Source: Pirellulaceae bacterium
GTDB lineage: Bacteria > Planctomycetota > Planctomycetia > Pirellulales > Pirellulaceae
Length of the DNA: 54,755 bases
Reading direction: 5' to 3'
Assembly: GCA_022448315.1 (NCBI GenBank)
Contig: JAKVCA010000023.1
Coordinates: 57,481-112,235, forward strand
Made by a program: the position numbers and the translations under genes
Part shown: positions 35,812 to 47,083 of the stretch, piece by piece
Layout: each line of letters starts with the position of its first letter
How positions within the stretch are numbered: position 1 is the stretch's first letter
The notes under the pieces: model-generated
Databases searched by the model: none
What the model saw: the letters and a program-made list of their open reading frames with translations, nothing else
Told to the model about the DNA's origin: nothing

Positions 35812-37080
35812 ATGAGATATCACGCGTCAATCTCGTGCGCAATCGTGTTCTTTGCATTGATGGAGTCGGGATTCGCTCAGGGAATCTACTTGCCGGCGGT
35901 CGGCCCTGTGAACCGTGCGATGGGAGGTGCGTCGGTCGCGGCGCCCTTGGATGCAACGGGGGCTTTGTATCGAAACCCTGCCACGATGGCGGCATTACCC
36001 TCGTCACAGTTGGATATGTCCGTGGGCTTGTTGCTGGCGGACTACGAAGTCGCTTCGGAAATCTCTGGCTTGGGGGCAGGTGTCACGGGGGGAGAACCCG
36101 GCGCGAACCCACTCGTTAACGGAGCTTGGGTCCATCAAATGCCTAATGATCGGCTACGGTTCGGTTTTGGATTTAACACCGCGGCGGGTTATTTCGCGAA
36201 TTCCCCTGTCGACGCAACCAATCCCATCTTGGCTCCACCGCCAGTCGGTTTTGGGCGATTTTCGGGCTCTGCTCAGTTCTTTCACATGACCCCAGCCTTG
36301 TCCTACCTTGTGTCCGACCGTCTCTCGGTTGGCGTGAGTCCGATTTTGAGCATGGGCCTGTTCACTTCGAATTTCTCTCCCTTTGTGCCCCCGAACGCTG
36401 ACGGGAGATATCCCTCAGGTAATGGAACGCGTTTCTCCTGGGGTGGCGGCGTCCAACTCGGTGCCTTCTACATCCACAACAGTTGTTGGCGATTCGGTGC
36501 CTCACTTCGTAGCCCCATCTGGCATGAGGCGTTTCGGTATCATGCGGAGGACGAAAATGGACTCCCGACGGTCAACGAAACCCGTTTCGACTTGCCGTTG
36601 GTCGCGTCGCTTGGATTATCTTATTCGCCCGATGCCTGCACCTTGATCGCGTTTGACACTCGTTTTACCGACAATCAAAACGCCGCAGGATTTGGCGACG
36701 CTGCCCAGTTCCAACCCGACGGGTCGATTGGCGGCTTGGGCTGGAATAGCCAGATGAGTTTTGCGATAGGACTGCAACGAAAAATCACTCAACGGTTCTA
36801 CGCGCGTTTCGGCTATATGTACGCTACCCGTTTGATCGACGGTCCAGAAGCCGCGATCAATGCCAGTGGAACGAATCTCGCCTATCGCCATTTGCCCAGT
36901 TGCGGCGCATCCATTCGTCTGGCCGATCATGTTTCGATCAGCTTCGCTTATAGCTACTCGCCCAAAGCGACGATTTCGGGCCCCATCTACCTACCCGACA
37001 ATACGCCCATACCGGGCTCCGAAGCCTCCAACCAGATGGCCGCCCATGCCGCGGAATTCGGCGTCAGCGTGAGTTACTAG
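35812..37080 (+). CDS. OmpP1/FadL-family outer-membrane porin
   Basis: 422 residues with signal peptide (MRYHASISCAIVFFALMESG, then F-A-Q). The N-terminal hatch region has the FadL signature GPVNRAMGGASVAAPLDATGALYRNPATMAA. Alternating strands follow, for example NDRLRFGFGFNTAAGY, ALSYLVSDRLSVGVSPIL and ARFGYMYATRLIDGP, and the protein ends in aromatic residue Tyr (GVSVSY), as expected for insertion by the BAM complex. FadL-type channels import hydrophobic compounds such as long-chain fatty acids or hydrocarbons across the outer membrane; the natural substrate is not predictable here. ATG 35812 is preceded by GAGG. Its last 17 bases overlap the end of the convergent propeller gene on the opposite strand. 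Confidence 0.9.
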   Translation: MRYHASISCAIVFFALMESGFAQGIYLPAVGPVNRAMGGASVAAPLDATGALYRNPATMAALPSSQLDMSVGLLLADYEVASEISGLGAGVTGGEPGANPLVNGAWVHQMPNDRLRFGFGFNTAAGYFANSPVDATNPILAPPPVGFGRFSGSAQFFHMTPALSYLVSDRLSVGVSPILSMGLFTSNFSPFVPPNADGRYPSGNGTRFSWGGGVQLGAFYIHNSCWRFGASLRSPIWHEAFRYHAEDENGLPTVNETRFDLPLVASLGLSYSPDACTLIAFDTRFTDNQNAAGFGDAAQFQPDGSIGGLGWNSQMSFAIGLQRKITQRFYARFGYMYATRLIDGPEAAINASGTNLAYRHLPSCGASIRLADHVSISFAYSYSPKATISGPIYLPDNTPIPGSEASNQMAAHAAEFGVSVSY

Positions 37081-38587
37081 TCGCGTTGGCATTGGGCTCA
37101 GGAATCTCGTTGAGCGTATAGAATGCGTGGATGTGCAACAACGGTTCTCCCTCACGGGACCGCATGCCACGGAGATCAAATTCGTGCACGTGCCCCTTGA
37201 CCCTCCCTTCCACTTCCAGATGGACATGCATGCCATCTTTCGAAACGATCGCACGGCTGACACGAGGGTTCGTCTGGTCCACCTCAGGGCTCCCGTAACC
37301 CTGCTGATAGACATGCGTGAACGTCCCTAGGTGATAGGTATCGGGTTGAGACGCGATCTTGGAATCGACCGGCAAAGTGAACTCAAGATCAAAACCGTCG
37401 CTGGCAGCAGTAATCTTTTTGATTTCAAAAGGGGTTACCCCGGTCCAATCGAGTCGTTGCAGTGCATAAGCTTTCGGGCCTCGAACCGGCCATCCACGAT
37501 TGGTTCCTCCGAGGAATAGGTCACCTTGGGGAGTAAACTCGCATGCAAGAAGTCCGGTCGCCAACCCCTCCCGAAATGGATAACAGGCGCCCTGCCAGAC
37601 GCCGTTCACCTTCTCGGTCGTTGCCCGCATCACGACACTCAAACTAAAGTCCCCAATAAAGATCTGATCTTCGAATGGCCCAAACTTTCCCTCGGTTCGA
37701 TCGACCCTGAATCCCGAAATCGATCGCCCCATTCGGATATAGGGAAACACAACCGCGTAGGGGACCAACTGCTCCACCTTTTCACGTTGCAGCGCAAGAC
37801 GAGAACCACTTTCCGGCTCCACGGGCTTGGGACCAAGCAACTCCGTGAGGTCATACCAGTTGAAGCTCACCGGGTGCCCCATAAATCCACCCTGCTCCAA
37901 AACCTTCAACGAACAGGAACCGTTCCAAGGCCCCTGACTCTCTGCATAAAACATGACTCCATGCTCGTTGGGGCCGATGCCGCAAGGACTTCGAATCCCG
38001 CTGGCGACAGGCAACGTCTCGCCCTCTGGAGTGACTTTCAGACACCAACCTCGAAACGGAACTTTTGATCGATAGCTCTCGCTCAGACAAAGGGCCACCC
38101 AGATGTTGCCTTCTGAGTCCGGCTTCGAGCCAAACGCAAATTCGTGATAGTGGTTGAATCCCCAAACATCACTGAGTGTTTGAAAATCGTCGGCTCGACC
38201 ATCTCCATCCAGGTCGCGAATTCGAGAGACTTCGGTTTGCTGCGTGACCCAGAATGCATCGTCTCGGTAAGCCAGTCCAAGCAACTCATCCAAACCGCTT
38301 GCATACCTCCGGAATATCGGCTCAGGATGTTCTTCAAAAACACCGGTCGCTAAAAGAATGTCGCCTCGCCGCGTTCCAATGGCGAGTTGGCCATCGGGCA
38401 TCACCTCGAAGCTCCCCGCTTCAATCGCCATCGTTTCAGGGATGGGAATATCCACGATTTTGTAGTACTTCGATTCTTGCTCCGCAGTTCCCCAATATTC
38501 GCCCAGCGTCTGGGACCAGACCTGACGAGGCATTGCGAACAGCAGGGCCGAAAGGAGGAACGACCATTTGAACATTGAATTTACCAT
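37064..38587 (-). CDS. Heme-free six-bladed propeller dehydrogenase-like protein (sorbosone dehydrogenase/PVC-type)
   Basis: 507 residues. Two ATGs fit: 38587, overlapping the upstream stop in ATGGTAA, and 38575, beginning MFKWSFLLSALLFAMPRQ. Either would be coupled to the hexaheme gene. A signal peptide ends near V-W-S-Q. The propeller blades show RDLDGDGRADDFQTL, EFAFGSKPDSEGNIWVALC, GIRSPCGIGPNEHGVMFYAE and FTPQGDLFLGGTNRGWP, typical of the PVC-type propeller that sits near heme-binding proteins. No CxxCH is present, so any electrons would have to pass to the adjacent hexaheme protein. A C-terminal domain (about 395-490) has immunoglobulin-like strands. Substrate is unknown; a sugar is likely from context. 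Confidence 0.87.
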   Translation of the reverse strand: MVNSMFKWSFLLSALLFAMPRQVWSQTLGEYWGTAEQESKYYKIVDIPIPETMAIEAGSFEVMPDGQLAIGTRRGDILLATGVFEEHPEPIFRRYASGLDELLGLAYRDDAFWVTQQTEVSRIRDLDGDGRADDFQTLSDVWGFNHYHEFAFGSKPDSEGNIWVALCLSESYRSKVPFRGWCLKVTPEGETLPVASGIRSPCGIGPNEHGVMFYAESQGPWNGSCSLKVLEQGGFMGHPVSFNWYDLTELLGPKPVEPESGSRLALQREKVEQLVPYAVVFPYIRMGRSISGFRVDRTEGKFGPFEDQIFIGDFSLSVVMRATTEKVNGVWQGACYPFREGLATGLLACEFTPQGDLFLGGTNRGWPVRGPKAYALQRLDWTGVTPFEIKKITAASDGFDLEFTLPVDSKIASQPDTYHLGTFTHVYQQGYGSPEVDQTNPRVSRAIVSKDGMHVHLEVEGRVKGHVHEFDLRGMRSREGEPLLHIHAFYTLNEIPEPNANATSNSR

Positions 38588-41361
38588 GTATATAAAACTT
38601 CGACGTTTACCTTGGGTTTTGATGCAACCAACTGAACTTGCAGCTCCATCTGATCACCAACTTCTACAAGCTCCCACTTTTCATCCGTGCGCAACTCGAT
38701 CGTGAGCCCTTCGTCGGTTTCAAAACGATTTTCGGAGAATTGCTCAACCTTTCTGGACCGTAGCAATCGAAAGACCAGAGGCTTTTCTGCGTCCTGGGAT
38801 TCGAAGGTGAGGCTTCTCTTCAGCGTCACCTCTGTCTCGCCCGACCGAACCCCTTTGAAGAAATCGGTCACACGCATTCCTTGATAGGTGTAGCGAAACT
38901 CGGGCCGCCGTTTCTCATCCAGACGATATCCCTGGAATCGGTATCCCAGGGGTCGGCCGGATTCAGGATTCCACGGCTGTTGAGGGTCAAAGAGTTCGGG
39001 GCCCTTTGACAACTGGAGAACCTTCTGGCCGAGAGGACGCACTTGACCATGCCCCTGACTCCTCCAAACCCCGGATGGATCAGCAAACTTTCCTTTCCAG
39101 AACATGGCCAACCTGAGTTGTTCGGCATCGAATACGATGTTCACTCCAGCCGGGTAACCAATCCCAATACCCCGTTTTCCAACGCCAGGATAGGCACGCC
39201 GCAGCATGACCGCTTCATCCGTGGCCAACAACTCGATCGGCTCGCGTTTCAACCCGCGCGGTGTTCCCGCCTGCCGACCGTCCGCAAGGTATGTCCAGAT
39301 CGCTTCAATTTGACGATCGGCATTACCCTCGAGGATTTCAGAGCGAATCGATCGGCCACCCGGCCAAAAGGATGGCATGACGGTGTTTGGGCTCAAAGAC
39401 TGAGGATCTCTCATGTAGGCCTCGAACCAATCCCTCTGTAAACGCTCGTGCATTTCGGTGAGGTCAACGGCGGACATCGTTTCCGAAGGGTTCAGTTGAT
39501 AGGTATGACAAGCAATGCAATTGAGACCCTGATTACCCACCAACTGCTGACCCGTTTTTCGCGTCTCTCGGCGGTCTGACAATTCGGGATACGATCGGGC
39601 CGGTCGATCGTCACACTCCACCAGATTGGAAAGCAGCGATTCGAGGTTGCTTGCCCCATACTGTGGCATTCTGGTTTTCATGTAAGGCCGAATCGAGCGT
39701 CCACTCACGAGGACCTGCCGTATCCATTTGGCGTTCAATTTATCTCCCACACCGGTCAGGTCGGGAGGCAATCGACCCTGCGGACCAAGATTGAAATCTG
39801 CCGTTTGAAAAAAGGGATCTCGCTCAAGACTCACGCCTCCCAAGCCCTCTCGTGGGTGGCATGCGTAGCAATTGAGGGTCGCCATCGCGAGTTCAATCTT
39901 GCTCCTGCTGTCAAATTTGGGTGTCTCCTCCGACAGTGTCTCCGCAAGCAAACTTTTTTCGTCCCTTGTGATGTCGTAACGAGGCCAACGCCCGGACTCT
40001 TGCGAGAGACAGCCTGAGGAATACGAACTGATGGACACCGCATCGAGAGGCGGAACGCCAACCGTGGAGTGGCAATTCGAACAGCCCAACTCTTGAAAAT
40101 GGGATCGTCCTTTTGCGGCCTTGGACATGTCCACAACGAAGTCCGTCGACGTGATGAGGTCTAAACTCCCCGCAAGATAGTGTGCTAGATCCTCCGCTTC
40201 AAAATGATCCAGTTTCATATTGGGCATTCGTCCATCCGGACGGACCTGTAGCGGATCCTCAAGGAAACGAGTCAGGGATTGGATGCTGTATTTCTCCTGC
40301 AACCCGCCTAAAGAAACCGAAGCGGAGACCTCCATCTCCTTACCGTCCGAACTTCTGGGAGCATGACACGCCACGCAACCGACTTCATGGAACAGTGCCT
40401 CCCCTCGTTTCGCGCGATCCACCTCCCGGGTCTCCCGGGTGAACGGCGATTGAGAATCCATTGACACAAGGAAGTGCGTGATTTCCTCCGCGACCGGCCG
40501 CCTCGCTTCAGGCGAAATCTGGTTTAGCATGTGAGGCATGCTTGTTCCAGGCTCGGTACTGCTGGGGTCCATAATGAATCGAATCAGATACTCCGGATCG
40601 ACCCGGCTCCCCACTTCATCGAGTCGGGGAGCCTGCCTCGGGGGCACCCCATAAACATCCCCATCATGACTCACTGCCCGCTCGTGGCACGCTCGACAGT
40701 TCAGTTCATCCAGAAGCACGAGGCCGGCGAGGTGCGGCTGCAAGTTCCGGCCTTCCGCATACCCGCCGCCGCTTGGATCCGGAACACGACTGCGATCTTC
40801 CTTCATTTCGATCAGGTATCGTACGAGATCGAGAAATTCCTGGCGGCTATTGAGTTGATCCACCAGATTATCTGGCATGGATGAAACCGGACTCAACCGA
40901 ATGTCTTCGATGGTCTCCAAGCGAAGTTGTCGGAGGCGATAGGGTGCAGTAATCTCCCTCCCCAATAATATCTCGTCTCCCTTCCGAATCACCCGAAGAC
41001 TCACCGTCTCACCATCGTCGGTTTGAACCAGACTTGTCTCATAGCCTTTCAAGATCTTTCTCGAGGGGTACAGCAGGGCTTCAATGAGATCTCGATCGGC
41101 CATCTCTTCAGAACGCTGGCTCAAATCAGGCCCGACCGCTTCACCCGAGCCACGAGCGTGACAATTGGCGCATCCGAGTTCCTTTTGGGCAAACAGAATG
41201 GCACCTTGCACTGCATCCCCTTGGGCGCGGGCGTCGCTCACCAATTTTTCAACCGACTCCTGCTGCAGTTGCTCGGACAGCTCTTGCGCACTCGCCTCTT
41301 GAGAACCCAACCAGCAAAACCAGAAAATGAGCAAGGTGGAAAGGCGAAGTTCCATGGGCAT
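38581..41361 (-). CDS. Hexaheme c-type cytochrome, exported
   Basis: About 926 residues. The frame is open to GTG 41418, but ATG 41361 (or ATG 41355, six bases later) starts a signal peptide, MELRLSTLLIFWFCWLG, ending near A-S-A-Q. Counted from ATG 41355, six CxxCH motifs are present: CANCH (62), CRACH (220), CVACH (327), CSNCH (425), CYACH (496) and CIACH (613). Met-Pro motifs after several (MPHM 273-276, MPNM 377-380, TRMPQYG, VMPSFWP) are candidate axial ligands for His/Met hemes. A sequence like F-Q-G-Y-R-L-D in the C-terminal 230 residues resembles a lectin-like domain but has no hemes. It lies 92 bases after the ThuA-fusion gene and overlaps the propeller gene, so it is probably an electron-transfer partner of both. 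Confidence 0.9.
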   Translation of the reverse strand: MPMELRLSTLLIFWFCWLGSQEASAQELSEQLQQESVEKLVSDARAQGDAVQGAILFAQKELGCANCHARGSGEAVGPDLSQRSEEMADRDLIEALLYPSRKILKGYETSLVQTDDGETVSLRVIRKGDEILLGREITAPYRLRQLRLETIEDIRLSPVSSMPDNLVDQLNSRQEFLDLVRYLIEMKEDRSRVPDPSGGGYAEGRNLQPHLAGLVLLDELNCRACHERAVSHDGDVYGVPPRQAPRLDEVGSRVDPEYLIRFIMDPSSTEPGTSMPHMLNQISPEARRPVAEEITHFLVSMDSQSPFTRETREVDRAKRGEALFHEVGCVACHAPRSSDGKEMEVSASVSLGGLQEKYSIQSLTRFLEDPLQVRPDGRMPNMKLDHFEAEDLAHYLAGSLDLITSTDFVVDMSKAAKGRSHFQELGCSNCHSTVGVPPLDAVSISSYSSGCLSQESGRWPRYDITRDEKSLLAETLSEETPKFDSRSKIELAMATLNCYACHPREGLGGVSLERDPFFQTADFNLGPQGRLPPDLTGVGDKLNAKWIRQVLVSGRSIRPYMKTRMPQYGASNLESLLSNLVECDDRPARSYPELSDRRETRKTGQQLVGNQGLNCIACHTYQLNPSETMSAVDLTEMHERLQRDWFEAYMRDPQSLSPNTVMPSFWPGGRSIRSEILEGNADRQIEAIWTYLADGRQAGTPRGLKREPIELLATDEAVMLRRAYPGVGKRGIGIGYPAGVNIVFDAEQLRLAMFWKGKFADPSGVWRSQGHGQVRPLGQKVLQLSKGPELFDPQQPWNPESGRPLGYRFQGYRLDEKRRPEFRYTYQGMRVTDFFKGVRSGETEVTLKRSLTFESQDAEKPLVFRLLRSRKVEQFSENRFETDEGLTIELRTDEKWELVEVGDQMELQVQLVASKPKVNVEVLYTW

Positions 41362-41453
41362 CTCGGTTGGCGTTGAAGCGAATGGAGCGGAAAGTCGATG
41401 AAGTTCCCGCTCAGTCACATTAAATGGATAAAGTCAGACTGAATCATTGGCAC

Positions 41454-44400
41454 TCAACGCTCCGCCGTAACCGCCATCACGATTGGCGCCGACGTATCCG
41501 AACCCTTTACCAGTTCAATTTTCTCGATTGTTTGCTCCCGCTCGACGTTGACCATGAGGTAGCGGAGTTGCTGCCCACCGAGTTGAAATGCAAATTCACT
41601 CTCAGGCACGTCGACACGCCGAATATAATCTGCGAAGTGCACGCCATTGATCAGCTCATGGTCTTCCGTCTCCCCGTCGTCGTAGTGCAGACGTACAATC
41701 ATCGAAACCGTCTGACGACTATCGTAGGGGTGATTCCATCCACCCACCCCGCTGAGAAAATGGATCGCCTTCGCTGTTGTATTGCAAGGCAGGCTGACCG
41801 ATTTAGGCATCTTGGGTGGCAAGGGTCCGAAAGGTCCATGAAGAAGAATGATGTTCGGCGTGGTTTTGCCGCGAGGATCGGTGAGAACAAAGGGGATGTT
41901 TTTGAAGACTTTTGGCTTCCAGTCGTCAAAGATCATCCGGTCAGCACCGTTGTCTCCATTACTGAAGAGTCCCTTAGTGCTTATGGCTGTCGCGTAGCGA
42001 TCGAGCGAAATTGGCAGAAACGGACCTTTGTCGGTCAGAAACTCGAGCAGATTCGAGAGTTCTTTTTCAGAAATCTGCTTTTCGAAACCTTCCGGCATCA
42101 CTGACTTTCGAGAGGCCGTAAGCTCCTCAATGTCTTCCCGTGGAATATCAATCTCTTTCGCCTGAGAATCAATGATCGTGATGCTGGTTTTCGATTCTCC
42201 CGCGAGCATTCCACTTGCCACCAGACCGTCGATCGTCTGAACCGTGTAGAGACGAAAATTACCTTCGACGTTCCGAGACGGATCGATGATGTGCGTCAGC
42301 AATTCCTCTTTGGGATGCACTGCCATGCCCGTCAGGTTTGGACCGATATCATGACCGATCTCTCCATGCTTATGGCAGGCGGAACAGACCTTGGTAAAGA
42401 CCTCGCGTCCCGCTTTAACGTCTCCCTGAATTTCGGTGACATGCATCAGAGATTGCAGGACACGCTCCCGATCCGCATCGGGGAGTCCTCCCCCCATGGC
42501 CAGCAATGCCTCGGCCCGGTCGCGAAGATTTGCATCCGGGAATGAACGCAGCGAGCGTTTCTGCTCCAATGTCAACTCGCTCAGATCAAATGTCTGGCCT
42601 TCAACCGCCGTCAGCAAAGCCGCCGTCCACTGCGGTCGACTGAGAAGCACATCGATTGCTTTAGCCTTAACCTGAGGTGTCATCTCCGACAGGGCACGAA
42701 GTAGAATCCCACCGCCTTCGGATGCAGTGCTGCGCTTGATGGAGCTTAGCAATTCATAAGCGAGCATCGGTGGGGTTTGCGGGTTGATCTGACTCACCAT
42801 CATCGAAAACACCTCTGCGTTCCCTGACTGGAAAGTCACCAATTCCAGTGCCGCATTGGCCCTCACGGCCATTTCTGCTTCCCCGTCTGCAAGAACCGTT
42901 GCCAAGGATCGAACAATCTCACTCGCATATTGATCCAAAACACTCGACTGGCATTGGGACGCGACGCGAATCAGCTTGGTTTTGATTGAAGCCTCCGAGG
43001 CATTGAACGTTTTGACCAAAGCGTCATCGAAGGCATCGCTCGTTTTCATTTCAAAGTCTTTAGGTAAGCCATTCGATAGCCCATCAAGGACTGCCAGAGC
43101 AAGTTGCGGTCGCGTCGTCGACAGGGCTCGCACGATCGTCTCCAGTTGTTGAACCGCAGGTCTTCCGCGTGCGACGTGCTCGGCAATCCGACGTGCAATC
43201 GCAATTTCAGCCGCGGAAGGTTGCTTGGCTTGATCAGACGACAAGGCTTCGAGAAACGAAACCGCATGAGCCGCCGCTGCCGAGGTCAAAGCGTCGACCA
43301 AGACAGGATCCGTCATCGTCGACGCAAGTCCGAAAATGAGCGAACCCGCTGGTTTGCTCACCGGCATATCCGCGAGTGTCAGGACGGCCTGCAGTCGAAC
43401 CTGAGCGTCGTCGTCGCCAAATATCTCCTGGTGGGCCAACAACTTTTCAACTCCCCAATCATCGTTGGGTAGCACGGCCAAAGCATTCCTTCGCACGCCA
43501 GCTGAAGGGTGGGAAAGTCCAAGAATCACCCCTTCCCTTGCCACTTCGGAGTCAGCCCCTTCCAACGCGCTCAAACCTTGAAGGGTTTGCAGCGCATGAA
43601 TCGCCCCCACGTTGAGGCCAACTTCGTCCAGTTCCTGATCTCGAATGTGACCGAGTAGTTCGGGAATCGCGTCGCGAGCCTGCTTTTCAATCAATAGTCG
43701 TTGCGCTTGAAGTCGCCAGACAAATGAAGGATGAGTCAGGGCAGCGACGAGTTGCGAGGTTGAGGCTTGACTCAGATCTTTAATGGGGTGAATCGAATCC
43801 TTGCTTCCGTCGAGGCTTACCACTCGGTAAATGCGACCATGCTTTTTATCTCGAAGATCGCTGACATAAGCGCGACCTTTGCCGGTTTCGAAACCTTGAG
43901 GTGTAGGATTGTGTTGGATGATGTAGTTGTACCAATCGATCACCCAGACGGCGCCATCTGGTCCAACCTCAGCCATGATCGGAGCGGACCACTCATCGTC
44001 GCTTGCCAGAAGGTTGACGGGACTGGTCGACGTGAAGTTTGCGCCGTCTCTTCGAAGAACAAACGTGCCCACAAGATGTCCCGTTGGCCCACAGACAAAG
44101 GCCGTTTTGTTCCACCACTGACGGGGAAATGCTCGGGCCGTGTAGAGGGCGTGACCTGCCCCGGCGGTATATCCACCAAATTGATCGACCTGCCGGACGT
44201 TTTCCGTGATTGGATCAAATTTGAACGTGTCCGCGATGGAACCCAGCGTGGAAGGTGCCCAACCGCGAACCTTTTCGTAATAACGATTAGGGATCGGTGA
44301 AAACATGCTTGGATTGTGGTTGGCCGTAGAGCCGAAGATCAGCCCCTCTTCACTGATTCCAAGTCCCCAAGTGTTGTTGTTGCTGGACCGGATGAATTCC

Positions 44401-45863
44401 AGATCAGTCACGTGAGGCGGATCCGTTTGCGAAAGCTTGAACCGCCAGAATCCCTGGCGAAACGTCTGCGCCGTATTGCCCGAAATTTTGGGCGTACTGT
44501 TGTTGTAACCCTGCATGGCCCAGATCCAGTTATCCAAACCGTAACGAAAATTGCTGACTCCTCCGTGCGTGTCACCAAGCGACCAGTTTGAGATCAAAGT
44601 GGACTTTTCGTCAGACACATCGTCGCCATCGGTGTCCTTGAGGTAAATCGTCTCGGTCCCGTTTTGGACCACCGCGCCACCACGGACAATCACGATTGCC
44701 GTAGGGATACTAAGTCCTTCCGCAAACACGGTAAATTTGTCGGCAACATGGTCTCCATCAGTATCTTCACAGATACGGATCCGATCCCGATTGGTCCCCA
44801 GTTCATTGGGATAGTCAAGTGTTTCGCAGATCCAGAGCCGGCCCTTTTCGTCCCAGGTCATCGCAATCGGCTTTGCTTGAAAACTTCGCTCATCCGCATA
44901 GTGCCGCACAGCCATGCCTTCAGGCGTGACGAAGTGCTTCATCGATTCATCCACTGACAGCGGCTTTTGCATGCGGTTGCGGGGCTTTCCTTGCGCGCCC
45001 CAGTTTGCTCCCGGAGTGTAGTTTGGAATTTTGGGCCCCACATCCACGTACTCAAAGTCCTTAACATCGTCACGCGGTTGTGTTGTGCTTGGCACTGAAA
45101 ACGTTTCTCGGTCAACAAAGGCAGGCACCAGACCGGGGTCGTCATCACATGCCCACCGGATGCCCCGTTCGACGAGGTTATGAAAACCGGGTTGCGTGAA
45201 TGTGCGTTGGTCATGCCCCCAGGCCGTGTAAAAAATTCGACCGTCACCATGGGTTCTCACCCATGTCCACGGCTCCCTGTCTTTTCCGTCTGCCTGCTCT
45301 CCCTCGACACGGTATTCAAGAACGGTTCGATTTGACTCGTTATGCATGTGGTGGATGTAGGTTTCATCCCAGCTCGTGAAACCTCCGTAGCCCTTCATGA
45401 TGGGATGATCGGGAACCGCGTTTTGTGTGGAAAAAACCTGTCCGCCATGCCGTTGAAACTGAGCACCCATTAAAGCAACCATCTCGGGGTTGTTACGCCA
45501 ACAGAACGTCGCGCAGTGCAGAGGAATAAAGCCCTTGCCATCCGAAATAAAATCCAGCAGCGCCTTCGCCTCGGCGTCTTCGATACGATCAATGTTGGCG
45601 TACAAGACGAGTCCATCGAAATCTGCAAGCGTCCGGTCATTCAGGTCGCTCATCCGGTCGGTATACGTCAGACGGATTCCCCGTTCTTTCAGAGTGGGTT
45701 CCAGTTCCTGAAATCGGCGCGCGGGTTGATGGTGCCCATTATCTCCCATGAAGAGCAATGAGAGATCGCGGGCCAGAACATTGGCCCCGGTCGCGGCAAA
45801 GACGATCCAGATGATGCATGAAGAGAACAGGATTGGACGCATGCGTTTCAAGGCCTTATTCAT
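41454..45863 (-). CDS. ThuA domain/PVC-type propeller/HEAT/cytochrome c fusion protein
   Basis: 1469 residues from ATG 45863 (an in-frame TTG at 45884 is less likely). After a signal/anchor segment comes ThuA-like domain (about 33-245): FMGDNGHHQPARRFQEL, FIPLHCATFCWRN, DHPIMKGYGGFTSWDETY. A PVC-type dehydrogenase propeller (about 290-670) follows, with EDTDGDHVADKFTVFAEGL and YGLDNWIWAMQGYNNS and VGPDGAVWVIDWYNY; then HEAT-like helices (about 690-1100), a heme motif CSACHKHGEIGHDIGPNL at about residue 1159, and a C-terminal beta domain with WNHPYDSRQTVSM. ThuA acts with ThuB on trehalose to make 3-ketotrehalose; here ThuA is fused to redox modules. The gene is between a MocA oxidoreductase (98 bases upstream) and the hexaheme cytochrome. 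Confidence 0.92.
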   Translation of the reverse strand: MNKALKRMRPILFSSCIIWIVFAATGANVLARDLSLLFMGDNGHHQPARRFQELEPTLKERGIRLTYTDRMSDLNDRTLADFDGLVLYANIDRIEDAEAKALLDFISDGKGFIPLHCATFCWRNNPEMVALMGAQFQRHGGQVFSTQNAVPDHPIMKGYGGFTSWDETYIHHMHNESNRTVLEYRVEGEQADGKDREPWTWVRTHGDGRIFYTAWGHDQRTFTQPGFHNLVERGIRWACDDDPGLVPAFVDRETFSVPSTTQPRDDVKDFEYVDVGPKIPNYTPGANWGAQGKPRNRMQKPLSVDESMKHFVTPEGMAVRHYADERSFQAKPIAMTWDEKGRLWICETLDYPNELGTNRDRIRICEDTDGDHVADKFTVFAEGLSIPTAIVIVRGGAVVQNGTETIYLKDTDGDDVSDEKSTLISNWSLGDTHGGVSNFRYGLDNWIWAMQGYNNSTPKISGNTAQTFRQGFWRFKLSQTDPPHVTDLEFIRSSNNNTWGLGISEEGLIFGSTANHNPSMFSPIPNRYYEKVRGWAPSTLGSIADTFKFDPITENVRQVDQFGGYTAGAGHALYTARAFPRQWWNKTAFVCGPTGHLVGTFVLRRDGANFTSTSPVNLLASDDEWSAPIMAEVGPDGAVWVIDWYNYIIQHNPTPQGFETGKGRAYVSDLRDKKHGRIYRVVSLDGSKDSIHPIKDLSQASTSQLVAALTHPSFVWRLQAQRLLIEKQARDAIPELLGHIRDQELDEVGLNVGAIHALQTLQGLSALEGADSEVAREGVILGLSHPSAGVRRNALAVLPNDDWGVEKLLAHQEIFGDDDAQVRLQAVLTLADMPVSKPAGSLIFGLASTMTDPVLVDALTSAAAAHAVSFLEALSSDQAKQPSAAEIAIARRIAEHVARGRPAVQQLETIVRALSTTRPQLALAVLDGLSNGLPKDFEMKTSDAFDDALVKTFNASEASIKTKLIRVASQCQSSVLDQYASEIVRSLATVLADGEAEMAVRANAALELVTFQSGNAEVFSMMVSQINPQTPPMLAYELLSSIKRSTASEGGGILLRALSEMTPQVKAKAIDVLLSRPQWTAALLTAVEGQTFDLSELTLEQKRSLRSFPDANLRDRAEALLAMGGGLPDADRERVLQSLMHVTEIQGDVKAGREVFTKVCSACHKHGEIGHDIGPNLTGMAVHPKEELLTHIIDPSRNVEGNFRLYTVQTIDGLVASGMLAGESKTSITIIDSQAKEIDIPREDIEELTASRKSVMPEGFEKQISEKELSNLLEFLTDKGPFLPISLDRYATAISTKGLFSNGDNGADRMIFDDWKPKVFKNIPFVLTDPRGKTTPNIILLHGPFGPLPPKMPKSVSLPCNTTAKAIHFLSGVGGWNHPYDSRQTVSMIVRLHYDDGETEDHELINGVHFADYIRRVDVPESEFAFQLGGQQLRYLMVNVEREQTIEKIELVKGSDTSAPIVMAVTAER

Positions 45864-45961
45864 CGATTCATTCTCAGAAAGCAATAGAAATTACAGATTT
45901 GCGAATCGCCAAGATGCCGAGTCGTCGTAGACGATCGCTTTTCATAACATCGACCGTACAA

Positions 45962-47083
<1,122 letters not shown>

